Of a DNA stretch of 64,000 nt, positions 1 through 11,400 are shown one piece after another. The stretch spans positions 43,563,578 through 43,627,577 of the forward strand of contig NC_086378.1 of NCBI RefSeq assembly GCF_036588685.1, in the 5' to 3' direction. The notes under the pieces are model-generated. The model was not told where the DNA came from, did no database searches, and worked only from the letters and a program-made list of their open reading frames with translations. Made by a program: the position numbers and the translations under genes. Origin of the DNA: Mytilus trossulus. Its lineage: Eukaryota; Mollusca; Bivalvia; Mytilida; Mytilidae. The stretch's first letter is position 1, and every line of letters starts with the position of its first letter.

Positions 1-659
1 ACGACAAGTTATTCACTAAAAGAGAAGCCTTTTATGTCCCTCTTTGGAACGCGGCGTAAATTTAATTTTTACGTCAGGACTTATTGAAACCTCCTTGGAG
101 ACAGTAAACTTTTATATGAATTGTTCATTCTGCTAAAATGCTTCAATTACTCATTTCTTATAACATTTCTACCATAAATGAGTGAAAGTTACCCCAATAT
201 TTTTATTTATTGGCCTGAAAAGAAGAAATTTTGAGGAAATGAGAGGTATAAATTGACCCAAAGAGACCTTATAAAGAAGACAAAGAGGTTTATTAGTGGC
301 ATTTTATCTTCCTAAAATCATCTTGTGTATCATTTTCAACTGTTTGTAGGCAGATAAGATAGATATTTGATCATTTATTGGTCCACACTCTATTCTATCT
401 TGATGCGGCTTGGTTTGGATTTGTCGAAGAAATTTTGCTCGAATCGCTGTAGATGTCGTCTTTCAATATACTAGATTTTTCTCAAACTATTGAACTGATT
501 ATGACAAAACTTGACAGAAATGCTTGAAATAACCAGTATTACAAAGGGAAAAAATCACATTCAGTTTATTGAACAAAAAGGTCTTCTTTAATTAAGGTGA
601 GATATTAAAATGAGTTTCAATTACCAACCTTACACTGCTTTTAAATTATGTTTTGTACT
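1..659. other. No gene recognised (left edge)
   Basis: AT-rich sequence. It should be the intron downstream of exon 20. I looked on the minus strand for a further TPR exon and found none. Confidence 0.5.
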
Positions 660-1976
660 TAAGTAATTGTCCATTAACCTGGAAACCCTTTTCCCCCCTT
701 TTTTGCACCTTATTCCTTAACTGTTTGAGCCATAACTCCCAAAGACAATTCTTACCATCCCTTTGTGGTATTCCAATATCCAAAATCTAAATACATGGTT
801 TAAGATTCATCATATCAAAGAACCCCAAGAATTCAATTTTTGATGAAATCAAATAAAGTTCAATTTTGGACCCTTTAGACCTCAATGTGAACCATTTTGA
901 TAACCGGTCCTAAATATTAAAAATATAAATACATGGTTAGATTCAGTATATTGAAGAACCCCATATATTGAATTTTTGTTGAAATCAAACAAAGTTTAAT
1001 TTTGGACCCCGATTTGGACCAACTTGAAAACTGGGCCCATAATAAAAAAACTAAGTACATGTTTAGATTCAGCATATCAAAGAACCCCAAGAATTCAATT
1101 TTTGTTAAAATCATACTAAGCTTAATTTTGGACCCTTTGGACCTTAATGTAGACCAATTTGAAAACAGGACCAAAAATGAAGAATCTAAAAACACGGTTA
1201 GATTTGGTATATCAGAGAACCCCATTAGTTCAATTTTTGATAAAATCAAACAAAGTTTTATTTTGGCCCCTTTTGGCCCCTAATTCGTTGGGACCAAAAC
1301 TCCCGAAATCAATCCCAACCTTCCTTTTATGGTCATAAACCTTGTGTTTAAATTTCATAGATTTCTATTTACTTATACTAATGTTATGGTGCGAAAACCA
1401 AGAAAAATGCTTATTTGGGCCCTTTTTGGCCCCTAATTCCTAAACTTTTTGGACCTTAACTCCCAAAATCAATCACAACCTTCCTTTTGAGGTCATAAAC
1501 CTTCTGTTTAAATTTCATTGATTTCTATTTACTTATACTAAAGTTATTGTGCTAAAAACCAAGAATAATGCTTATTTGGGCCCTTTTATGGCCCCTAATT
1601 CCTAAACTGTTGGGACCAAAACTCCCAAAATCAATACCAACCTTTCTTTTGTGGTCATAAACCTTGTGTCAAAATTTCATAGATTTCTATTTACTTATTA
1701 AAACTAATGTTATTGTGCGAAAACCAAGAAAAATGCTTATTTGGGCCCTTTTTGGCCCTTAATTCCTAAACTGTTGGGACCAAAACTCCCAAAATCAATC
1801 CAAACCTTCCTTTTGTGGTCATAAACCTTGTGTTTAAATTTCATAGATTTCTATTGACTGATACTAAAGTTATAGTTTGAAAACCAAAAGTATTCTGACG
1901 ACGACAACGACGACGACGCCAACGTGATACCAATATACGACCAAAATTTTTTTAAAGTTTTGCGGTCGTATAAAAA
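660..1976 (+). repeat. GAC-tailed dispersed repeat family, copy 1 (5' truncated)
   Basis: About four degenerate 130-bp units ('tacatggttagattcagcatatcaaag' type, beginning at 782, 922, 1044 and 1180) are followed by four units of about 160 bp containing GGACCAAAACTCCC (1291, 1451 as a variant, 1613 and 1777). It ends in a GACGACGACAAC run (1895-1920) and TGCGGTCGTATAAAA (1960-1975). No coding frame is conserved, and open frames here are shadows of the repeat. A near-full copy lies at 11010-12982. Confidence 0.8.
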
Positions 1977-2208
1977 GCATGAGTTGTCAATTTCAATAAC
2001 ACCTGTTAGCATATTTTGATTCATCCAATGAGCTGAAAAAAAGTTATGATCCTCTAACTCATCCCATCAGTTTCTGAGATCATTGGCAACCACAAGTTGT
2101 GTAAATTTTTTATACAACTGGTTTGGATAGGTATAAATTTCAATAGAATTAGAAAATTTATACATGTACTGGGAAATCATTAGAAGAGTTGTGTCCCCTA
2201 GTCCTCGG

Positions 2209-2294
2209 CATTAATAATTAAGTATTTTCAGCAGCTATACTACCTTAAACATTAATAATTAAGTATTTCCAGCAGCTATACTACCTTTAAACAT
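2209..2294. repeat. 41-bp tandem duplication covering the exon 20 donor
   Basis: 'attaataattaagtatt' followed by 'cagcagctatactacctt' occurs at 2211-2250 and again at 2252-2289, with only one or two differences. On the coding (minus) strand each copy contains AAGGTAGTATAG, so the splice donor of exon 20 exists twice. Confidence 0.85.
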
Positions 2295-2443
2295 TGAAGG
2301 TTGTAGTCCAAAGCATCTTCATATTTGTTCGATTCTAGACAAAGGACACCAAGATTCATCAACAAGACTGCCCTGTCATTTTTAGTAAAGGGTCCAGGAT
2401 TTTCATCCATTATATCCTTACACTTTTTCAAATATTCGTCAGC
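2285..2443 (-). CDS. STAND/TPR gene exon 20 (TPR), last exon visible
   Basis: The acceptor is TTTTTGTAG|GCT and the donor is AAG|GTAGTA; 53 codons, phase 0 to 0. It completes one TPR and encodes another (MNLGVLCLESNKYEDALDYN). No stop codon is reached. I could not recognise a further exon between here and position 1, so the C-terminus lies to the left of the window. The donor region is tandemly duplicated (2209-2294). Confidence 0.85.
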
Positions 2444-5400
2444 CTACAAAAACAATTTTGAATAATTACAAACAGGCGCGGATTCAGAGGGGGGGTTCCG
2501 GGGGTTGCAACCCCCTCTTTTTTTTGGACGATCAATGCATTTGAATGGGGACATGTAATTGGAACCCCCCTTTGTCCTGGGTTAGGAACCCCCCCCTTTT
2601 TAATTTGGCTGGATCCGCCCCTGACAAAAATAGAGGCTAAAAGAATTAATATAGCTCACCATTATTGTACCTTAATTTCTATTTATAATATTTGCCTTAG
2701 TAGCTAGACAAGAGTTATCTAGCATAATAAAAATAAAATAAGACCATTCCATTAAAATTTTGAGTTGGATTTCAGTATTGTTGCTAATACTATTTAATGA
2801 ATACGAGCCTGTACATTATTTTGTCCCTGAAGCTGGAACATTCATTGAGTCCTAGAACTTTTCATGACTTCAATATCATGTATATGACAAATTGTGTTGA
2901 AGTAACTTTTATAAACTTTGAAGACATTTTTGGAAAAATTGTATCCATGTTTGAAAATTGTTTGAGTCATAAAGAATTAAGAGAGGATCATAAATATCAT
3001 TAAACCTAACAGTCCTTCACATTTATAGTCCGGCGGCTACAAGCATATTTCAGACGAATTGTGCAAATCCTGTTACAAGCATGAAATTTGGCATAGACCT
3101 TCCTCAGCTAATACTCTTTTATTTCAGAAAGGGAGGCATTTGAAAAAAATGTCTCACTTCCGGTAAAATCCAAAATGGCGGACGTCATACTTAAATCAGC
3201 CCAATATCGCAGGCTAGCGTGTAAAAATGTGTTATTATCATGCTACTATCATAATATTTGGTACAGACCTTTGTTTTTTACTACTTTTTGATAGATTAAA
3301 TAGATAAGATGTCTTCAGAAACCCCACTTCCGGTTTAAATCCAATATGGCTGACGTTGTACTTAAATAAGCTTATTTTTTAGGGAGGGTAACTGCAATGT
3401 GTTTTAACGTATTGCTACTATCATTGATTTGTGTATGAACCTTTCTTTGGTGTTTCTGATGGATACAATGCAAAAGACATATGTCTTAAAAACCCTTTTT
3501 TCCGGTAATATCCAAAATGGCGGACATAGAAATATCAATTTTTTACTCAAATTTTCATTTTTTTCAAAATGTAAAGAAAATGATTTTATTTTGTGCTAGT
3601 CATTAAACTTTTGGATTAGAGTTATCCTCAAAACCACTTATTCTAGCATGTTGTAAATATTTGGATATAAAGTTGACACTTCCGGTAAAAAATATGACGT
3701 AAATTTCAAAGATGAGTCCTCAATCTATTCCTTCGATGTAGAGTTTTGGATAGTTTGATTTAAACAAAATAAAATTACTATAGTAATTAACATTATTTAA
3801 AATTATTACTATTTGACCAAGAATACATGTTAATGCACAGTCACCATGACATGCACACATCGCAGTGCACGGGATAATTGTCCACACTAAAAATGACCAC
3901 GTATCCTTTTACATTCACAATGTATAAGCTTTTGACAAAATGAGCAAAAGTTATCCTCTTTGTCCCCGCCTGGAGTGGGCAGCATAAGAGCCAATCCCAA
4001 GCTCGCCATCCTAAACACCTACCTAAGTATATTGCATGATTTACATGCTGGAAAAGACTAAAGCAAGTTGAGGTAAGCCTCAAAAAGCCGTCCCTGTTGC
4101 GCAAATAGTTATTTTCTTGCTTCATTAACCATGTTATACCCATCTGTTAAGTTTGTGCGATCTTACAGTAAAACCCCGGTGATTTAGTCTAATTAATCAT
4201 CATTCTTTTTGTCAAAGTCACATCTTCAAATGCAATCAATGTCTCCCACATAGTCTTTTCCCCCTTTCAAGCAAAGAGAGAACCATATCACAACAGGTAA
4301 AGACATGGATAACAATAAGTGTTTCAGATCACTCATTGCCTAGTGCATTTGAAAGGCCATTGATAGATATTAATCCAAAGTCTTTTGCCCTCCCAAAAAC
4401 AATCCATACTTCGTCTACCCTTATGTGACGGAATAGCGAAACAGTAGTGACAGCATCATCATTAACGACTGTTCGAATCATGACTCGTTTAAGTGCGTGT
4501 TTCACTGCATCAGACACATGCACCATGATTTTAGTGTCTGCCTCTAAATGTGAACTTGGTGCCGAACTTGAAATACATTACGTGGTGGATAAGATAGAAA
4601 TATCCTGACCATTTGTTGCTATAACTACCATACGCATCCAAGACTTCATCCACTCGTATTTCAGTTTCAAGGTATTTTATTTATGTAAGGACATAATACC
4701 CAATCAGCATACTCAGTAGGCCGCAATTCACAATCGGAGAGCTGTTTTCCAACATTTACAAAGACTGTGGTATTGTTTCTCACATCCATAAATTGTGCAA
4801 AAAAACATATTTTCTTGCCTTGTTAACCTAATCTGTTTCTTTTTTTTTCGATCTTCCAACAAAACCACGTATCGTTTTCAATGACATTAAACATCAAATC
4901 CAAATGGTGATGTTGGCTGGTCAATCATCATTCTAAATGCTATAGGCAAACTCCATTTATGTCACCAACGCAGTTCCTTTTCCAGCAAACGTGTTATCTT
5001 TTAATGCCTAGTGCATTTGAAAGGTCAGTGATTGATATATATCTTATACTTTTCCCCTTCCAAATGCAAACCAAAGTTTGTCTGCCCCTATGTCACGGAA
5101 TAGCGAAACAGCAATGACATCAGTATCGACTGTTTGAGTCATGACTCAGTTAAGTCTATGTTTTACTGCATCAGACACATCTATTTTGATTCTAGTGTCA
5201 GTCTCTTCGTGTAAACATGCTGCTAAACTTGAAACATCGTCAAGTGGTGGATAACACTGAACATCCTGAGCATTTGTTGCTTCAACTACCTTGTACTCAA
5301 AATTGTATTGAGTAAGCTCCTGTGAATGAAAACTTAAAAGTTCTTTCTTACTGTCGTCATCTCTCAGAAAACTTTCCCAATTTTAAGAATGTTTTTAATC

Positions 5401-8400
5401 CTGGGTTCGTCTGTGTATTCCCTTTCCCCTAAATGTTGCCCTTGCTTCTTTTAGCAGCTTTCAAACTATCAATGCTCAGGATATTCTATCTTTTTTCACC
5501 ATGTGATGTATTTTAAGTGTAGCACCATGTTAACATAAAGAGACTGACACTTACATCATGGTGCATGTGTCTGATGCAGTGAAACACGCACTTAAACGAG
5601 TCATGATTAACAGTCACTGATGATGCTGTCAATAATATTTCGCTATTCCATGACATAAGGGCAGACGAACTATGGATTGTATTTGGGGAGGCAAAAAAAA
5701 TCTCTATCAATGGCCTTTCAAATGCACTAGGCAATGAGTGATCACACACTTTTATTTCTGACCCATACCTTATGACGGGTTGTAATACTGTTCTCTCTTT
5801 GCTTGAAAAGGAAAAAAAAGACTGCGTGGGAGACATTGATGGTATTTGAAGATGTGACTTTAACATAAGGAATGATGATTGATCAGCCTAAATCACCGGG
5901 GTTGTACTGTACAAACTTATCAGATCTAACATGATTAACGCAGCAAGAAAGTCAATTTTTGCACAAAAGGGAAAACTCATTTTGAGTGAGGCTATTTCCA
6001 CGACTTGTGCTAGTCTTTTCAAGCATGTAAAACGTGTAATATACTAATGCAGGTGTTTAGTGAGACGAGCTTTATATTGACTCTTATGCTACCTAGTCTT
6101 GTCACTAATGGATTGCGAAGGGGCAAATAGGGTCCTTTTAAAAAAAAGCTCTTTCTGAGACCTCACCATTTTTTCAGAAGCTTGTACAATATGGATGTAA
6201 GAAAGGATGTCGCGGTTATTTTTAATGTGTAAAATCGGGTCTCCCGTGCACTGCCTTGTGTGTATATGGTGGTAACTGTGAATAAGCATGTATTCTTGGC
6301 CAAATAGTAGTGACTTTAAATATTTTTTAGTACTATAGTGATTTTGTTTGGTTTAAATCAATCTATCCAAAACTCTACCATGTCTACATCGAAGAAATAC
6401 TAGTAGATTGAGGACTCATCTTTGAAATTTACGTCATATTTTTACCGGAAGTGTCAACTTTATATCTAAGCATTTACTACATGCTAGAATAAGTGGTTTT
6501 GTGGATAACTTAAAGCCAAAAGTTTAATGATCAGCTCAAAATAAAACCATTTTCTTTACATTTTGAAAAAAAGTTGAAAATTTGAATAAAAAAATGATAT
6601 TTCTCTGTCCGCCATTTTGGATACTTCCGGAAGTAAGGGTTTCTAAGACATATGTCTTATACATTGTCTCCATCAGAAGCACCAAAGAAAGGTTCATACA
6701 CAATGTAATTATAGTAGCAATACGTTAAAACACATTTCAAGTACCCTCCCTAAAAAATAAGCTTATTAAAGTACAATGTCCGCCATACTGGATTTTAACC
6801 GGAAGTGGGGTTTCTGAAGACATCTTATCTATTTAATTTATCAAAAAGTAGTAAAACACAAAGGTCTGTACCAAATATTATGACAGTAGCATGATAATAG
6901 GACATTTTACACGCTAGCCTTCGATATTGGGCTGAATTAAGTATGATGTCCGCCATTTTGGATTTTACCGGAAGTTAGACATTTTTTTTCAAATGCCTCC
7001 CTATCTGAAATAAAAGAGTAATAGTTGAGGAAGGTCTATGCCAAATTTCATGCTTGTAACAGGATGTGCACAATTTTTCACAAAGCCGCCGGACTATTAG
7101 GAATTTGGTGACTATCAACAGCAGTCCTCCTACATCTTTGAAGGAGAATGCCCTGTAAGACCCCTTAACGGACCCAAAATATATTAAAAATGTAATTTTT
7201 TGCTTTTTATTGGAAAGTAGAAAACTTCTGTGGTTGTCGTTTGTTTATGTGTTACATATTTGTTTTTCGTTCATTTTTTCTACATAAATAAGGCCCTAAG
7301 TTTTCTCATTTGAATTGTTTTACATTGTTATTTCTGGGTCTTTTATAGCTGACTAAGTGGTATGGGCTTTGCTCATTGTTGAAAAACGTACGATGACCTA
7401 TAGTTGTTAAATTCTGTGTCATTTTAGTCTCTTGTGGAGAGTTGCTTCATAGGCAATCATACCACATCTTCATTTTTTTTATATTCTGTTGCATAAATAT
7501 GGGCTGTTTTTGACAATAGTGCACATGCATCATCAACACTCCTGCAAAGGGGTATATATCTCCTAGTTGATATGGTATTCCAGGGCTTGTATTTCCTACC
7601 ATGATTTTCTTTATAGAGGGTTGATGCGCACAAAGAAGCTATTAAAGCAAGAGTTCGAACTGTTGAAGTAGAAATCATCCTTTCGTAATTATTACGGATA
7701 CCTTCACAAGTTGGTTGAACATATGGAATAATTATTTCACAGTAGACAACAGATATGTTTCTTATGTTGATACTCCAGTCCTCTTTTCCTGAATGTGACT
7801 TACTAACGTCAACTTAAAATCTGGTTTGTTTTAGAAAAGAGCAACACAACGGGTGCCACATATTGAGCAGGATCTGATAACCCATCTGGAGCACCTGAGA
7901 TCATCCCCCAAGATTTTGATAGGGTTTGGGTTACTCAGTCTTTAGTTTTCTATGTTGTGTTTTGTAAGTTATTATTTGTTTGTGGGTCTTTTTCTTTTTA
8001 ATACAGTTTATTTTGATTTAAGAGTTTGAATGTCCTTCTAATATCTTTCGCCACTCTTTTTCATGCAAAACTGCAGAAATCTTCATAATTTTGCAATTTG
8101 TGCTAATTTTAAAACAGATGTGGCCACACTTGTATTCAGTCTTGATATTTGAATAAATATTGTATTTGATGATACTTTGTAACATATATAAAGATTTCAG
8201 ACTGAACATGAATGGTCCACTTTTTACACCAAAATATTCTGAAAAGTTTAGTTTTCTGGCATATTTGATAGATTTTCCAAGCTTGAATTTGAGGGTCTCT
8301 ATTGACCAGATTAGTTCAAATTGTTTACAAAAACTAATTGAACAGACTGAAGTAGATGCTGAAGTGTTTAAAAAAATATCTAAAATCTTTCATCAGATGT

Positions 8401-11400
8401 ACTTCCAATTTTAGGCCAATATTATTCCTTACTGGGGCTTCTCCTTTATTCACCTCTTGTCTTCTTGAATATATTTATAGCTTAACTTTAGCTATATGGA
8501 CATAAATCTAAAATTGAAGACAAAACTTTGAGATTTTTTCAACATTTTGTTATTGGTTAGATGTCTCATGAATGTTTACATCCTTATGATTTTATCTTTT
8601 TTTTTTTTATCTCTATCTTATTTGTCTAAGCTACATTAACACAAACAATATATATACCTGTTCATATTTATGCATCTTTAGATGTGCAGTCCCTAATCCA
8701 TGGTATGATCTTTCTAAGTTATCAATATTTTCTTCAGATGGATCATCTTCATATTTCCTATCAGATAATATATATATATATGAATTTGAAAAAGCAACAA
8801 ATGATAATTGACAACCTAATCTGTATCCATCTGATGAGTTAAGCTTTTTTCAACTGATATTTATATTTTGTTCTTAAGTGGTTCTGTTACATCACTGTCC
8901 CAGTAAAGGGGGACAGTGATTGTTCAAAAACCCTGCCACATTCTTTATGTGCGTCTCAAGTCAGGAGCCTGTAGTTCAGTGGTTGTTGTTGGTTCATGTC
9001 TGTCTTACTTGTTTTGTTATAAATTAGGCACTTCCAGATACTGTAAATTTAGAAATTATTGTGAGCATTTATTATTGTGATTTTGTCATTTTAGACTAAA
9101 ATACAATTTTAATCTTCACGATATTGAGAAAAATCCTGTTTAATTCATTAAAAAAATGTCAAAATGCCAGTTATAATTATTGCGATTATAACCCTGTTGC
9201 ATTTTTCGCAATAATTTCTGAATTTACAGTACTGTAAACCAACTTATTTCCATGAATACTTTATTTAAGGCCTTTCTAACCAATTTTGGGGCAATTTATA
9301 TTCACTATTTTCAAATGTTCTTGATGTGTTTAAATATAGAAAGATCCAAGTTTTCATATATACAATTTATATTCGTGTTATGTTTCTACTCCTAAAAGTC
9401 ACAAAAATAAATCGCTCGAGAAAATCAGGATACCAATAACTTTGCTAAGAATTCCTTTTAGTAAAATCTGAAATTGATGATAGTTCCAGCAAACCTTAAA
9501 TATGATTGGATAAACATCCATTATGCTAATGTAATAATACAATAATGTTTAAATCTATCAACAGCATATCCAACCAAATATGGGAAGGCACTGGTTATGT
9601 CATTCAATATGTACCATGTACATTTCAACTTACTTTTTTCTAACTTCTAAGACTTTCAGATGCAATTCAACAGCTTCTTTGAACTTGCCTGCATCAGCAT
9701 ACTGGTTTGCCAAACTATTCATAATTATATCTTTGTCATGTTTTTTGAACCTATGCGGATAAGTCTCTATGCTGTGAATCTGAAAATAAGGATACTATAA
9801 ACTAAGCAATACACTACTCTTGTGCATGTTAAAATTGTTGCCAGAATCAAAAAGAAAATATTTAGAAAATTTAGTAAAATGACACATGGCACAAGAAAAA
9901 CATGCACAAAAGTGAATATTGTATTAAATATGACTGCAAAACTTCCATAACTCTGGTACAACAAACGAGAACATTTTCTACACAAAAAGCAAGCCTGCAT
10001 GTATACACAGGGCCTAATCCAGGATACCAATCAGATGGCAATATGACTTTGCTATGAAGTCAATCAGCTGGAGATTGTCAACATTTTTAGTGACTTTCCT
10101 TATTTCTTCTGTAAGATTATGCCTTGCATCAACATGGTCAAGTTTGTAGCAAATTTATCAAAGCAGAATAGAGCAGATGTGTGATGTGTAAAAAATAGGC
10201 TTAAATCTGATGGTTAAAAATAAAAATGATATTTAGAGAGAATTGTAAGAAAGCATATAACAAGAATGTGTCCATAGTACACAGATGCCCCACTCACACT
10301 ATCATTTTCTATGTTGAGTTGACCATGAAATTGGGGTTAAAATAAACTTGAGAATGGAATTGGAGAATGTGTGAAAGAGACAACCCGACCATAGAGCAGA
10401 CAACAGCTGAAGGTCACCAATGGGTCTTCAATGCAGCGAGAAACTCCCGCACCAAGAGGAGTCCTTCACCTGGCCCCTAAACAAACGTTACTAGTACAGT
10501 GATAATGGACGTCTTACTAAAATCTAAATTATACACAAGAAACTAAAATTAAAAATCATACAAGACTAACAAAGGCCAGAGACTTGGGACAGGAGCAAAA
10601 ATGCAGCAGGGTTAAATATGTTTTTTGAGATCTCAAACCTCCCCCTAGTTCTGTAGCCATTGTAGAAAAACAAACGCACAACAATACGCATAGTAAAGCT
10701 CAGTTAGAAGTACAAGTCCGATGTCAGAATAGGTAACAAAATTGGTGAATTTGTTATTTCCTTTTGCAGAACCTTGAAGTAAAATTTACGTCAAACAATA
10801 ATGATATCATTAGCAGCTTTATCAGCCGGAACAAAAACAAATTCCTTGGCTAGTTCTTTTAGTTTATATTTGCATCTCATCACATCACATATGTACTTTA
10901 TTCTAAATTAATGTGACCAATTCATTTTTGTAAAACCCATAAGACCAGAAACTTAACCTGATATGGGACAGAAGAACAATATAATTTACAGACCTTAAAA
11001 CAACCAGATGCTTCGCAGGGCGTAGCTTTATAGGACCGCAGAGGTTGAACCCTGAACGGTTTGGGCAAGTATGGACACAGCATTCAAGCTGGATTCAGCT
11101 CTAAATTTGGATTGTGATTAAATAGTTGACACAGCATAGGTTTCTGACACAGAATGAATGTGTTCTAATGAACTTAAATTTTTTGTTTTCTCTTAGAGCA
11201 ATTCACTATGCTGTTCAATAATTATCCTCTAAAAAAAATGTTTGAAGAAATTTTCTTTTTATTTATGAAATTTCAAATGAGAAAAATTGAACCCAATTTT
11301 TTAATCACATCCCCCTTTCCCTTATTCCAAAACTAATCTCAATTAAAATATTCTAATGGAGTTTGCAACAATAACTACTCATTTTAATACATCATAAAAT

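Larger units (their letters stand above)
3026..7096. mobile_element. 4-kb foldback element with arms of about 1.5 kb
   Basis: The outer ends are perfect 12-bp inverted repeats, TAGTCCGGCGGC (3026-3037) and GCCGCCGGACTA (7085-7096). The left arm (3026 to about 4565) is mirrored by the right arm (about 5520 to 7096) with scattered differences and small indels. A spacer of about 950 bp separates them. Each arm holds four repeats of about 170 bp with a CTTCCGG...ATGGCGGAC-type motif. Its inner part carries a decayed coding relic. It is wholly within the intron between exons 19 and 20 of the STAND/TPR gene. No transposase could be identified. Confidence 0.85.

Noticed and set aside
917..1283. Overlapping open frames on both strands with repeating FGISENPISSIFDKI-type text
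   Set aside because: They follow the 130-bp units of a dispersed repeat; both strands stay open because of the repeat composition.
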